From NCBI RefSeq assembly GCF_011682175.1, contig NZ_WHJG01000012.1:1-64000 (forward strand): a stretch of 64,000 nt of DNA. Direction: 5' to 3'. The position numbers were made by a program, and so were the translations under genes. Shown one piece after another: positions 32,486 through 42,767 of the stretch. How positions within the stretch are numbered: the first letter of the stretch is position 1; the number at the start of each line of letters is the position of its first letter. Origin of the DNA: Massilia frigida. Its GTDB lineage: Bacteria; Pseudomonadota; Gammaproteobacteria; Burkholderiales; Burkholderiaceae_D. The notes under the pieces are model-generated. The model saw only the letters and a list, made by a program, of their open reading frames with translations, was not told where the DNA came from and ran no database searches.

Positions 32486-35400
32486 GCACGGTCCCTTCGT
32501 TTCAAAATCTCTTGCACCTGCAGCGCGGCGTTGGCAAAAGCCAGCGTGGCGACGGCGTCACCCAGCGCGGCCATCACCGCCGGGGCCAGGGCCGCGTCCA
32601 GCACCGGACGCAATGCGTCAAATGCCGCCATGGCCTTCAGATTGTTATTCTGAAGCAAACTCAGAAGATCCGCCAGCGCCGCATCGACTTGTGCGGGGTC
32701 TTGTAGTCCCGGCTGCACATCCGCCGCCGCCGGCGCGGGCAGGGCGCGCGCGGTGTCGAACACCGCTTGCAGCGCCTTGTCGAGCGCCCCCAGGCGCACC
32801 GTCAGCTCGGCGCTGCCGGCGCCGCGCAAAGCCTGTTCAAAATCGAAGGCCAGCGCCGCCAGCTCGCTCGCCCCCAGGTTGGCCGCCACGCCACGCAAGC
32901 GGTGCACGCGCTGGATCGCCTCCAGCCGCTGCTCGCCGCGCAACAGCGCGCGCACCTCGTCCAGGGTGTGCCCCTGCGAACTCTCGAAGCGCTTGAACAA
33001 GGTGATGAAGTTATCGACATGGCCACCGAAGCGCGGCAGGGTCGACGCCAGGTCGATGCCCGGGATATCGAGCGCGCGCACGCTGTCGGGCAGTGCGGCC
33101 CTGGGCTCATGGACCATGCCCGCGGGCGCGTGCGCCTCGGGCGCGGCGCCGGCCGACGTCACCCGCAGCAAGGTGTTGACCATGTTGTCGACGTCGATCG
33201 GCTTGGCCACGTGGCCGTTCATGCCGGCCTCCCTGGCGCGGCGGCGGTCCTCTTCCATCGCGTTGGCCGTCATCGCGATGATCGGCAGGGTCCTGATGCC
33301 CATGCGCCGGATCGCTTCGGCCGCCTCGTAGCCGTTCATGACCGGCATCTGGATATCCATCAGCACCGCGTCGTAGCGGCTGGGGGAATCGGCCAGCATG
33401 CTGACCGCGATGCGCCCGTTGCCGGCGATGTCGACCGCGGCGCCGGCGTGCAGCAGGATATACTTGGCCACTTCCTGGTTGATCTGGTTATCCTCGACCA
33501 GCAGTACGTACATGCCCTTGAGCCGCCCCGCCAGCGGCTGCTCGGGCGCCGCCACCGGCGCCGCCTTCCCGGTGTGCAGCTCGATTGCCGCCGCCGCCAG
33601 CGCCAGCCGCGTCACCGGCTTGCTCAGGATGGCGTCCAGTTTCAAGTCGTCCTGCAACGCCACCAGCTGTTCGCGCGCGCTTTCGGCCACCATCAGCGCG
33701 CAGCGCGGCATGACGATGGCCGGGTCGGTACGCGCGAAGGTCAGTACCGCGATGCCATCGAGTTCGGCCATCGCCGTATCGAGGAACATCAGGGCATACG
33801 GCGAACCGGCGCGCCCGGCCGTACGCAGCAGTTTGAGCGCCTCGGCGCCGCTGGCAGCGCTGTCGACATCCCATCCGAAGCCGGCGCACAGGCGCGCGAT
33901 GGCCTCGCGCGCGCTGCGGTTGTCGTCCACCACCAGCACCCGCCGCATGGCGCCGCCGGGCAGCGGGGGCAGTGCGGGCAGCAGCGCCGCCTCGCCGGCC
34001 TGGGCGATGCCGAAGGCCGAATCGAAATGGAACTCGGCGCCGGCGCCAAGTTCGCTGCGCACGCCCAGGGTGCCGCCCATCAGGTTGACCAGGCGGCGGC
34101 AGATGGCCAGTCCCAGTCCGGTGCCGCCGTATTTGCGGCTGGTCGAGGTGTCTCCCTGCGAGAAGGCGTCGAACATGTGGGCCTGCTGCTCGCGCTCGAT
34201 GCCGATGCCGCTGTCGCGCACCGTAAAATCGAGCACCACCACGCCATCGTGGTCGCCGCGGCGCGTGATCGACAGCACCACTTCGCCCTGGTCGGTGAAC
34301 TTGATCGCGTTGCCGATCAGGTTCAGCAGCACCTGTTCAAGCCGCAGCGCGTCGCCCACCACGGTCAGCGGCACGTCCGGCGCCACCGCGTACACCAGCT
34401 CCACGCCCTTGCTCCAGGCATTGGCCGACAGCAGCACCGACATGCTTTCCAGGACCTGGCACAGCGTAAACGGCGCCGATTCGAGCACCAGCTGGCCCGC
34501 CTCGATCTTGGAAAAATCGAGGACGTCGCTCAGGATGCCCATCAGCGAACGGGTCGACATCTTGATCTTGGCGACATAACTGCGCTCGCGCCGCTCCAGC
34601 GCACCTTCTTCGAGCAGGCGCGCCAACCCCATGATGGCATTCATCGGGGTACGGATTTCGTGGCTCATATTGGCCAGGAACTGGCTTTTCGCGCTGCTGG
34701 CCGATTCGGCCCGTTCCAGCGCCTGGATCAACTGCTCGTTGATCGATTGCAGGCGCAATTCGGTGCGCTTGAGTTCCGACACATCCGAAATGAGCACGTA
34801 AAAGCCGCGCACCGCACTCTCTTCGTCGAAGTCGGGGATGTAATTGGCCCAGGTATGGCGCACCTCGCCGGAGGGATCGTGCAGCTCGCGCGAAAAATGG
34901 GTGGCCTGGCCTCCCAGGACTTCGCGCAGGTACGGCGCGATGTCGGCCATTGTTTCGGGGCCGAGGATGTCGTCCATGCGCGCGCCCGTCATGCCGGTGG
35001 CGCTGCGCCCGCACAGCTCCAGGTAGCGGCGGTTGGCGAACTGGCAGCGCAGTTCCGCGTCCCAGTAGGCGACCATGCCGGGCACGTTGTCGGTCACGGT
35101 GCGGATGAAGCGCTCGCTCTGTTCGAGCCGCTCGCTGGTGGCGCGCAGCGCCTTTTCGGCCGCCACGCGCTCGCTGATATCGCGCACGGTCGATTGCAAA
35201 ATGCCCTTGCCGCCGATGTTCACGCTGGTGAGCAGCACATCGGCATGGAACAGGGTGCCGTCGCGGCGCATGTGCAGCCACTCGAAATGGTGGCTGCCCG
35301 TTTCGATCGCGTAGCGGATGAACTGTTCGGCCTTGTCGTCGGAGCGGCGTCCGTCCGGCTGGAACTCGGGCGAGGTGGTGGCCGGCGACAGGGTCAGGAA

Positions 35401-37026
35401 TTCCTCGATGGTGGCGCAGCCATAGATGCGCACCGCCGCCTGGTTGCCGCCGATGAAACCGGCGCCCTGGGCGATCAGCATGTGGGCGTCGCCCGACATT
35501 TCGTACAGCGCCCGGAACTGCTCGTTGACGTCGCGCAGGCGCTCCGAGAGCAGCTTGCGCTCGCTGACATCGAGCACCACGGCACTGATGCCGACCAGCG
35601 CGTGGTCGGCCCCGAACACCGGATGGTAGCTGGTCACCCAGTGGCTTTCCACATCGGGCGAGCCGGGCACCGAGCGCGATTCGTGCACCGACTTGAGCGG
35701 CAGGCCGGTATCGCGCACCTGGCGGTACGCCTTCTCGAATTCGGCGCCGAGGGGGCCGAGCAGCTCGGGCAGGGTGTGCCCCAGGTGGTCCGCCACCGGA
35801 ATCGCGTTGACCGCGGCCAGGTAGTCGTTGACCATCACGATGCGCAGGTCGCTGTCGAGCAGGGCCAGGCCCACCGGCGCGGTGGCGTACACGGTTTCGA
35901 GCAGGGCGTTGGCGCGTTGCAGTTCGCCGGTGCGCTCGGCCACCAGGGTTTCGAGGTCGTTGCGGTAGCGTTGCAGTTCCCCGTCCATGTGCTGCAGGGC
36001 GCCGGCCACCTCGGCCACCTCGCGGATTTGCATCGGCGGCAGCGCCATCGGCTCGCCGCGTCCGAGCGCAGCTGCCGGTGCGCACAGGGAGCGCACCGAG
36101 CGTCCGATCACGCCGCCGATGCTCCACGCGGCGGCAAAGCCCACCACCAGCAGCGCGGCCACGCTGAGGAACACGCTGGCCAGGGCCTCGCGCATGGCTT
36201 CATAGGCCGCGTCGCGCGGCAGGGCGACCGTGGCATACCAGCCGCGCGTGGGAGAGCGCTGCAGGCTGGAGATGACGGGCACGCCCTCGCGCGAGGTCAG
36301 TTCCATCGTGCCGGCATTTGCGCGGCGCGCCAGGTCGGCCATTTCCGGGCGCGCCAGCGCGCCGATGAACTTGTCGGGAGCGATGCTGCGCGCGACAAAG
36401 GTGTCGTGGCGGTCGAATACCTGGGCGTTCCAGCGCGGCGGCAGGCGCTGTTCGGCCAGCAGCTGGTTGAAGCGTTCGGGGCGTAACTGGGCCGACAGCA
36501 CGTACACCACCTCGCCGTGGCGCCGCACCGGCACCTCGACCGAGACGGTGTAGGGATCGGTGGGGCTGGCGCGGTACAGGTCCGAGGTGGCGGCCAGGCC
36601 GCTGGCGGCCACCTGGCGGATGGTATCGGCATTGCCGTTCGGTGGCAGGGGCAGGCCATGGGCGACGCGGGTGTTGAGTAGCGGCGTGCCATCGCGCTCG
36701 CTCAGCACGAAGGCGAAGCCCGGGAATTCCGGTCCGAGGATGCTGCGCGCCTGCTGATGGAAGGCGGCCAGGTCGGCCCTGGTCAGGCTGGGCGAGCTGG
36801 CCAGGGCGCGCGCGGCGGTTTCGCCGGCATCGAGATCGCGCTCGACGGCCATGAGCACATTTTGCGCCAGGCGCTCGGCATTGCGCAGCAGGTTCTGGTG
36901 CTCGCGCTGGAAGGAATCGTAGGACAGGGCGGCGAAGCCGATCAGGGTCGGCAAGGCGCAGGCGAGGACCAGCTTGGCGGTCTTCGAGCGGATGGACGGC
37001 AGGGTTGAACGTGATGAAAACGACAC
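32482..37026 (-). CDS. hybrid sensor histidine kinase (sensor-HAMP-PAS x3-HisKA-HATPase-REC-REC-Hpt)
   Basis: About 1514 aa. The start is GTG 37026 with GGAGG 8 bases upstream; the frame extends a further 64 codons into a dispersed repeat and is rejected there. TM1 (KLVLACALPTLIGFAALSY) precedes a 230-residue periplasmic Cache-like sensor, then TM2 (VFLSVAALLVVGFAAAWSIGG) and HAMP. Three PAS domains follow, then HisKA with His789 (SHEIRTPMN) and HATPase (RDSGIGI, GGTGLGLAI). REC1 has Asp1083, REC2 has Asp1224 (LMDIQMPVMNG), and Hpt has His1375 (HRLRGVAANLGA). All phosphorelay residues are present. It would pass phosphate to the co-translated REC-GGDEF protein. Confidence 0.93.
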   Translation of the reverse strand: MSFSSRSTLPSIRSKTAKLVLACALPTLIGFAALSYDSFQREHQNLLRNAERLAQNVLMAVERDLDAGETAARALASSPSLTRADLAAFHQQARSILGPEFPGFAFVLSERDGTPLLNTRVAHGLPLPPNGNADTIRQVAASGLAATSDLYRASPTDPYTVSVEVPVRRHGEVVYVLSAQLRPERFNQLLAEQRLPPRWNAQVFDRHDTFVARSIAPDKFIGALARPEMADLARRANAGTMELTSREGVPVISSLQRSPTRGWYATVALPRDAAYEAMREALASVFLSVAALLVVGFAAAWSIGGVIGRSVRSLCAPAAALGRGEPMALPPMQIREVAEVAGALQHMDGELQRYRNDLETLVAERTGELQRANALLETVYATAPVGLALLDSDLRIVMVNDYLAAVNAIPVADHLGHTLPELLGPLGAEFEKAYRQVRDTGLPLKSVHESRSVPGSPDVESHWVTSYHPVFGADHALVGISAVVLDVSERKLLSERLRDVNEQFRALYEMSGDAHMLIAQGAGFIGGNQAAVRIYGCATIEEFLTLSPATTSPEFQPDGRRSDDKAEQFIRYAIETGSHHFEWLHMRRDGTLFHADVLLTSVNIGGKGILQSTVRDISERVAAEKALRATSERLEQSERFIRTVTDNVPGMVAYWDAELRCQFANRRYLELCGRSATGMTGARMDDILGPETMADIAPYLREVLGGQATHFSRELHDPSGEVRHTWANYIPDFDEESAVRGFYVLISDVSELKRTELRLQSINEQLIQALERAESASSAKSQFLANMSHEIRTPMNAIMGLARLLEEGALERRERSYVAKIKMSTRSLMGILSDVLDFSKIEAGQLVLESAPFTLCQVLESMSVLLSANAWSKGVELVYAVAPDVPLTVVGDALRLEQVLLNLIGNAIKFTDQGEVVLSITRRGDHDGVVVLDFTVRDSGIGIEREQQAHMFDAFSQGDTSTSRKYGGTGLGLAICRRLVNLMGGTLGVRSELGAGAEFHFDSAFGIAQAGEAALLPALPPLPGGAMRRVLVVDDNRSAREAIARLCAGFGWDVDSAASGAEALKLLRTAGRAGSPYALMFLDTAMAELDGIAVLTFARTDPAIVMPRCALMVAESAREQLVALQDDLKLDAILSKPVTRLALAAAAIELHTGKAAPVAAPEQPLAGRLKGMYVLLVEDNQINQEVAKYILLHAGAAVDIAGNGRIAVSMLADSPSRYDAVLMDIQMPVMNGYEAAEAIRRMGIRTLPIIAMTANAMEEDRRRAREAGMNGHVAKPIDVDNMVNTLLRVTSAGAAPEAHAPAGMVHEPRAALPDSVRALDIPGIDLASTLPRFGGHVDNFITLFKRFESSQGHTLDEVRALLRGEQRLEAIQRVHRLRGVAANLGASELAALAFDFEQALRGAGSAELTVRLGALDKALQAVFDTARALPAPAAADVQPGLQDPAQVDAALADLLSLLQNNNLKAMAAFDALRPVLDAALAPAVMAALGDAVATLAFANAALQVQEILKRRDRA

Positions 37027-37164
37027 TGCCCGAGCCTCCGCCGCATCAAACGCGGCGCCGCGCACCGCTGTGAGACCGATGGTAGCCGAGCGCGCGTTTT
37101 CTTCAAAGCACTTTACGCCAGCCGTGCGCGGCCATCGCTCGCCATTTCTCCAGCAACGTTTCCT

Positions 37165-37309
37165 AACCGGGGTCAGAGCTCCGATTCGACACGTTTCTTC
37201 ATTGAGGTCTGACCCCAATTGCGCCCGGCAACATTTCTTAACCGGGGTCAGAGCTCCAATTCGAAACGTCTCTTAATTGAGGTCTGACCCCGATTAAGAA
37301 ACATTGCCA
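37165..37309. repeat. dispersed GGGGTCAGA repeat cluster A (two tandem units)
   Basis: Units 37165-37220 and 37240-37295 each read AACCGGGGTCAGAGCTC, about 22 bases, then GAGGTCTGACCCC. The second unit has longer flanks that also pair: GGCAACATTTCTTAA on the left and TTAAGAAACATTGCC on the right (to 37309), making an inverted repeat with arms of about 30 bases. Similar elements flank the operon at 39.7-40.0 kb. They look like REP/MITE-type extragenic palindromes. They lie just upstream of the hybrid kinase start and after the acyl-CoA dehydrogenase stop. Confidence 0.85.
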
Positions 37310-37323
37310 GCTGGATCGGCGGG

Positions 37324-38582
<1,259 letters not shown>

Positions 38583-38583
<1 letters not shown>

Positions 38584-39665
38584 TAGTTATCCTTGGAAAG
38601 AGAAATGGCGCGCTGCGCATACTGCCAGCCCAGTTCGGCCATGGGCCGCGCGGCCTTGCCGTTTTCGAGGGCTTGGGCGCTGGAGGCGGTGCCGTCGACG
38701 TAGCGTTTCATGATGCCTTGCATGATGCCGGCCAGGCGGAACATATTGTAGGCCAGGTAAAAATTGAAATCCTCTATGCGGATGGTCTTGCCGGTGCGCG
38801 CCGCGTAGGCGGCGATGTAGGCTTCCTGGGTGGGAATGCCGAGCGCGTCCAGGTCGAGGCCGGCGATGCCGCGGAACTGTCCGGGCGGGATGTGCCAGCT
38901 CATGCAATGGTAGGAGAAATCGGCGGCCGGGTGGCCCAGGGTCGACAGTTCCCAGTCGAGCACGGCCAGGATGCGCGGCTCGGTCGGGTGGAAGATCATG
39001 TTATCGAGGCGGAAATCGCCATGCACGATGGCGGTATCGTCGCCCGGCGGGATGTTGTGCGGCAGCCAGGCGATCAGCTGGTCCATGGCGGCGATCGGCT
39101 CGGTGACCGAGGCCTGGTACTGGCGTGTCCAGCGTTCGATCTGGCGTGTGAAATAGTTGCCGGGTTTGCCGTAATCGGCCAGGCCGATGGCGGCGTAGTC
39201 GACCGTGTGGAGGAGGGCGATGACGCGGTTCAGCTCATCGTAGATGGCGCCGCGTTCGGCGCGCGTCATGCCGGGCAGGGACTGGTCCCACAGCACGCGG
39301 CCATCGATAAATTCCATCACGTAAAACGCGCGGCCGATGACCGACTCGTCGGTGCACAGCGCATACTGGCGGGCGGCGGGAAAACCAGCCTTTTGCAAGG
39401 CATCCATGACGCGGAATTCGCGCTCGATGGCGTGGGCGGAGGGCAACAGCTTGGCCGCCGGTCCGGGTTTGGTGCGCAGCACATAATGCTGGCCGCCGGC
39501 GCTGATCTTGAAGGTGGGATTGGACTGCCCGCCCTTGAACTGGGCCACTTCCAGCGGGCCGCCGGGATAGTCCTCGACATGGACGCGCAGATAAGCGTCG
39601 AGGGCATCGACATCGAATTTCTGGCGCTCCGAGACCGGCTTGGTCCCCATCATTTCCTCGAACAT
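38583..39665 (-). CDS. APH-type phosphotransferase, ACAD10/11 kinase-domain homologue
   Basis: A 360-aa protein with AGCAGGAGACAAG before the ATG. Kinase features: [21 protein letters not shown] (ATP lysine), [12 protein letters not shown], catalytic loop [15 protein letters not shown] and [15 protein letters not shown] (metal Asp). Proteins of this type sit beside or are fused to acyl-CoA dehydrogenases and phosphorylate hydroxyacyl-CoA so that the hydroxyl can be eliminated. It is the first gene of a two-gene operon. Confidence 0.9.
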
Positions 39666-39691
39666 CTTGTCTCCTGCTGGTTATATGAGAT

Positions 39692-39720
39692 CTATTCTAG
39701 CGCATGAATAGAACGACCGT
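39692..39720 (-). promoter_or_regulatory. promoter and putative operator of the phosphotransferase/ACAD operon
   Basis: On the minus strand ACGGTCGTTCTATT (39720-39707) is followed by CATGCGC and the -10 box TAGAAT (39699-39694). The 14-bp block matches 13 of 14 bases of the motif beside the -10 at 22781-22808. The partial palindrome TAGTACG-gt-CGTTCTA suggests a TetR-type operator between -35 and -10. A second inverted repeat, CTATTC / GAATAG (39692-39697 and 39706-39711), overlaps the -10. Confidence 0.5.
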
Positions 39721-39734
39721 ACTAATTTTTCCAC

Positions 39735-39999
39735 AACCGGGGTCTGACCTCTGATTAGCAATAGTTTCCTGAAGTGTGGCAGAGCGAGGATGATCATCAA
39801 CGTGTTGCTAGTCAGAGGTCTGACCCCGGTTTTGCCGCTCAAACAGTCGTATATCGAAGTCTCGCCTTGCGAACGTCCTCAGTGACCCGGCGGACGAAGC
39901 AGTCTCCTACAAATAGCACCCCGAAATTGCCGAATTTCCTACAACCGGGGTCTGACCTCAATTCAGAAATGTTTCGAGTCAGAGGTCAGACCCCGGTTG
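39735..39999. repeat. dispersed GGGGTCTGACCTC repeat cluster B (two inverted-repeat units)
   Basis: Unit B1: AACCGGGGTCTGACCTC (from 39735) pairs with AGAGGTCTGACCCCGGTT (to about 39832). Unit B2: AACCGGGGTCTGACCTCA (from 39943) pairs with GAGGTCAGACCCCGGTT (to about 39998). Between them lies about 110 bases without a gene. The inner core (GAGGTCnGACCCCGG) is the same as in cluster A. The whole stretch 39666-40021 between the kinase/ACAD operon and the phosphatase gene contains no ORF I can support. Confidence 0.85.
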
Positions 40000-40021
40000 G
40001 GGAATGTTGTTGGCGGGAAGC

Positions 40022-40723
40022 TTAGCGCGAGAGGCGGTATTGCTCGTACAGCTGTTCCATCGTGGTGCTGCGCGTCTCGGTTTGCAGCGGGGCGGGTGGG
40101 GAGTAGTTGACGAAGCGAACTACCCAGTCGGCCTCGGCATCACCCACGTCGAGCGCGTTGATGCAGCCGGCCGTTTGCGATAGCCCGCCCAGGAACATGC
40201 GCTGGCCCGTCAATGCCAGCGATAAAATCGCGCAGTTGACGCCGCCATGGAGCACCAGCAACGCCGTGTCCCAGTCGTCCTGCCCACGCAGGCGCGTGAC
40301 CGCCGGATGAATCCGGTCCATCAGCTGCCCCACCGATTCGCCCCCCAAAAAGCGCTTGTCTTCGCCCACCATGCCTTCGAAGGCGCCCGTAAACGCGTCC
40401 TTGAGGTCGGTATCGGCAATCGTCGACAGGCGCCCGCCACGGATTTCTTCGAACTCGGGCCAGAGCTCGATATCGATCCCCTGGCCAGTCACCGCCAGCA
40501 CGCGCGTGGCCGTTTCCACCGTGCGCGGCAGGCCGGAGACGATCACGCGGTCGAACTGGATGCCTTCGGCCGCAAACGCCCGCCCGGCAGCACTGGCTTG
40601 CGCGCAGCCCTGCTGGTTGAGCGGAACGGTTTCTGGAAGGAATGGTTTGCCTGAGGCATCAAAATAGGTAACGCTGCCATGGCGCATCAGGAAGATGCGG
40701 CGGCGCTGGGATGTAGGGGACAT
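40022..40723 (-). CDS. histidine phosphatase (phosphoglycerate-mutase-like) family protein
   Basis: A 233-aa protein. RIFLMRHGSV gives the RHG catalytic histidine; VSGLPRTVETA supplies the second conserved Arg; VLHGGVN gives the second catalytic His. A long insert (PEFEEIRGGRLSTIADTDLKDAFTGAF) precedes it. The substrate is not predictable; relatives include broad phosphatases and alpha-ribazole phosphatases. It starts 17 bases after the pilin gene stop and may be the last gene of the MSHA minus-strand operon. Confidence 0.85.
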   Translation of the reverse strand: MSPTSQRRRIFLMRHGSVTYFDASGKPFLPETVPLNQQGCAQASAAGRAFAAEGIQFDRVIVSGLPRTVETATRVLAVTGQGIDIELWPEFEEIRGGRLSTIADTDLKDAFTGAFEGMVGEDKRFLGGESVGQLMDRIHPAVTRLRGQDDWDTALLVLHGGVNCAILSLALTGQRMFLGGLSQTAGCINALDVGDAEADWVVRFVNYSPPAPLQTETRSTTMEQLYEQYRLSR

Positions 40724-40740
40724 GGGTCCTTGTGGTCGGT

Positions 40741-41292
40741 TCAGAAAAACAGGGCGGTGCGGGTGACGATGCTGCCCGTGTTGGTGTATGGGGCGCTCGC
40801 GCGCACGGCGCCGGTGGTGGCGACGCCATCGTCGAGCTTGCTGTCGAGCTGCTGGGCGAAGGAGTCGGGCAGGTTGTCGAAGCGCAAGCCGTTGCCGCTG
40901 CGCCCGCCCACGGCGTCGTTGTAGATGTACACCGCACCGCCCTGGGCGCTGGTCATGAAGTCGGTGCTGCCGTTGTACGCGCCGGTGATGAAGCCGGACA
41001 GCGCCAGGTGCTGCGGCGCCGACAGGTATTCGGTGATCTGGCCGTCGCCGTTGCCGTTGGCGGTGGCGCCGGCCACATGGGTGGTGGCCAGCACGTCGTC
41101 GCCGGGCAGCGCGCGGAATTTGTCCTGGTAGGCGTTCACCGCCGCCGCCAGTGAGTTCGATTGCTGGATGATGTTCTTGACCTTGGCGCTGTCGATCAGT
41201 CCCTGCCCCTTGAGCACGCCGCCCAGCAGCAGACCGATGATCACCAGCACGATGGCGATTTCGACGAGGGTGAATCCTTGTTGTCGTTGCAT
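40741..41292 (-). CDS. type IV prepilin-like protein
   Basis: A 183-aa protein with AGAGAGAA before the ATG. Prepilin site QQG|FTLVEIAIVLVIIGLLLGGVLKGQ, with Glu5, then the DSAKVKNIIQQ helix and NAYQDKFRALPGDD. The variable C-terminal half is Gly/Asn/Asp-rich without a clear Cys pair. It is separated from the upstream gene by 45 bases, so it may have its own expression. Probably a pilin or pseudopilin used by the machinery encoded upstream. Confidence 0.85.
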   Translation of the reverse strand: MQRQQGFTLVEIAIVLVIIGLLLGGVLKGQGLIDSAKVKNIIQQSNSLAAAVNAYQDKFRALPGDDVLATTHVAGATANGNGDGQITEYLSAPQHLALSGFITGAYNGSTDFMTSAQGGAVYIYNDAVGGRSGNGLRFDNLPDSFAQQLDSKLDDGVATTGAVRASAPYTNTGSIVTRTALFF

Positions 41293-41337
41293 GAGGTTCT
41301 CTCTGTTGTGACGGCCGCTGCGTATTATTCTAGCGTA

Positions 41338-42027
41338 TCAAGGATGGGCCCGGCGCCGGCGGGCCGAAATGTCGTGCAGCCGTCGTTCCAGGAACGCGAG
41401 TTCGCGCGGATCGCTGACCTGGCCGCCGGCGAGCATGGCGCCGATCAGCGCGGTGGCGCTCTCGTCCTCGCCCATGTCGTCGAGGATGAACAGTTCCATC
41501 TGGCGCGCCCACGCCGGCACGACCGCAGCCGTGGCGTTGAGCGCGTGCGCATACCGCCGCGCCAGGGCGGGATCGTGCAACCGGTGATGCGCCACCAGCG
41601 CCGCATGCGCCAGCCACGGCCAGCGCCGGCCGGGGTCTTCGCCAAAGCGCCGGTAGACAAAATCGAGCATGATGCGGGTGCGCGCGGGGTCGCTGCTGGC
41701 GCTGTACACCTGGCTCGCCGCCAGCAGCGGCGCCTGCCCGCGCGGGTCCAGGTCGACGATGCGCTCCAGCCAGGTGCGCAAGGCGCTGTAATCGATGGTA
41801 CCCAGCGGCGTGGACGCCTCGTCCTGGCCTTGCACGTACAGGGTCATGGCTTTGGCCAGCACCACCGGTTCGCCCAGGCTGGCCAGGCGCAGCACCGCCA
41901 GCGGAGGCGCTGGCGCCAGCCCGGCTACGGCGCGCTGCTGCGGTGCACGCGCGGCGTGATAGCCCACCTGCAGCGCCAGCGCGGCCAGCAGCAGCAGCGT
42001 CACCGGAACCGGCACGCGCGCGGCCAT
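41338..42027 (-). CDS. hypothetical membrane-anchored helical protein in the MSHA/ABC operon
   Basis: A 229-aa protein; its start shares a base with the stop of the ABC permease gene (TGATG at 42027). One N-terminal hydrophobic segment (VPVTLLLLAALALQVGYHAA) works as an anchor or uncleaved signal. The rest is helical with TPR-like spacing (WLERIVDLDPRGQAPLLAASQVYSASSDPARTRIMLDFVYRRF; MELFILDDMGEDESATALIGAML). No known family is recognised. The coupling suggests it works with the permease. Confidence 0.7.
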   Translation of the reverse strand: MAARVPVPVTLLLLAALALQVGYHAARAPQQRAVAGLAPAPPLAVLRLASLGEPVVLAKAMTLYVQGQDEASTPLGTIDYSALRTWLERIVDLDPRGQAPLLAASQVYSASSDPARTRIMLDFVYRRFGEDPGRRWPWLAHAALVAHHRLHDPALARRYAHALNATAAVVPAWARQMELFILDDMGEDESATALIGAMLAGGQVSDPRELAFLERRLHDISARRRRAHP

Positions 42028-42764
42028 CACAGGTCCTTGCGGTAAAAATCGACCAGCGCGGCGGCCCCCAGCAAGGTGACATAGATCGCCGTCTGCGCCA
42101 GCAGCGGCGCCAGTTGCGCGCCGCCGTACACCAGCCATTCGCTGCGCGTAAACTGGTCCAGGTGCGGCAGCAGCGCCGCCAGGGCGTCGATGGCGATGCG
42201 CGGCAGCTGCGTGCCGTCCTGCGCCATGGCTTGCAGGCTGCCGATCGCCCGCGCCAGCAGGTAGAACGCCAGCGTGGCCGTCAGCGCCGCCATCGCCTGC
42301 CCGAGCGTCAGTACGCACAGCAGGCAAAATGCGGCGACAATCCACAGTTCCCACCACAGCGACAGCGCCCACGACACGCACCATGCGGCCGGCGCGAGCA
42401 TCAATGCCATCGCTCCGAACAGCAGCGCCGGCAGCAGCGCCACGAGACCAAATCCGGCCAGCTTGCCCAGCACGTAGGCGGCGCGCGGTATCGCCAGCGC
42501 GAGCAGCAGTTCCTGCCCTTTGTCGGCCGCTTCGCGCACCACGCTGGTGGCCACGAAACCGGCCACCAGCAGCACGCAGCACAGGCGCAGCAACGCCGCC
42601 AGCAGGGCCGCTTGCAGCGCGGCGCTTTCGGTCAGCGCCAGTTGGCCCACGAAGCCGCCCAGCGCCACCGCGCCGATGGCCAGTGCGCCCAGCACCCACG
42701 CCAGCCGGTTGCGCAGCGCTTCGAGCAGGGTGAATGAGGCAATTGTAAAAATGGGTCCCAGCAT
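42027..42764 (-). CDS. ABC-2-type transporter permease
   Basis: A 245-aa protein with about six hydrophobic segments. The N-terminus (FTIASFTLLEALRNRLAWVLGALAIG) and VVREAADKGQELLLALAIPRAAYVLGKLAGF follow the ABC-2 permease pattern, in which an E-x-x-x-G amphipathic loop contacts the ATPase. No ATPase lies next to it. The ABC ATPase at 53128-53844 opens the same minus-strand operon about 10 kb upstream and is the likely partner. It starts 4 bases after the pseudopilin stop. Confidence 0.8.
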   Translation of the reverse strand: MLGPIFTIASFTLLEALRNRLAWVLGALAIGAVALGGFVGQLALTESAALQAALLAALLRLCCVLLVAGFVATSVVREAADKGQELLLALAIPRAAYVLGKLAGFGLVALLPALLFGAMALMLAPAAWCVSWALSLWWELWIVAAFCLLCVLTLGQAMAALTATLAFYLLARAIGSLQAMAQDGTQLPRIAIDALAALLPHLDQFTRSEWLVYGGAQLAPLLAQTAIYVTLLGAAALVDFYRKDL

Positions 42765-42767
42765 GGG

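Noticed and set aside
32767-36486. 1239-codon plus-strand open frame
   Set aside because: Antisense to the hybrid histidine kinase, which has complete phosphorelay motifs; product is low-complexity (Gln/Arg/His/Gly).
37027-37218. 64-codon N-terminal extension of the hybrid kinase
   Set aside because: It reads through a dispersed repeat unit; GTG 37026 has GGAGG at good spacing and starts just before TM1.
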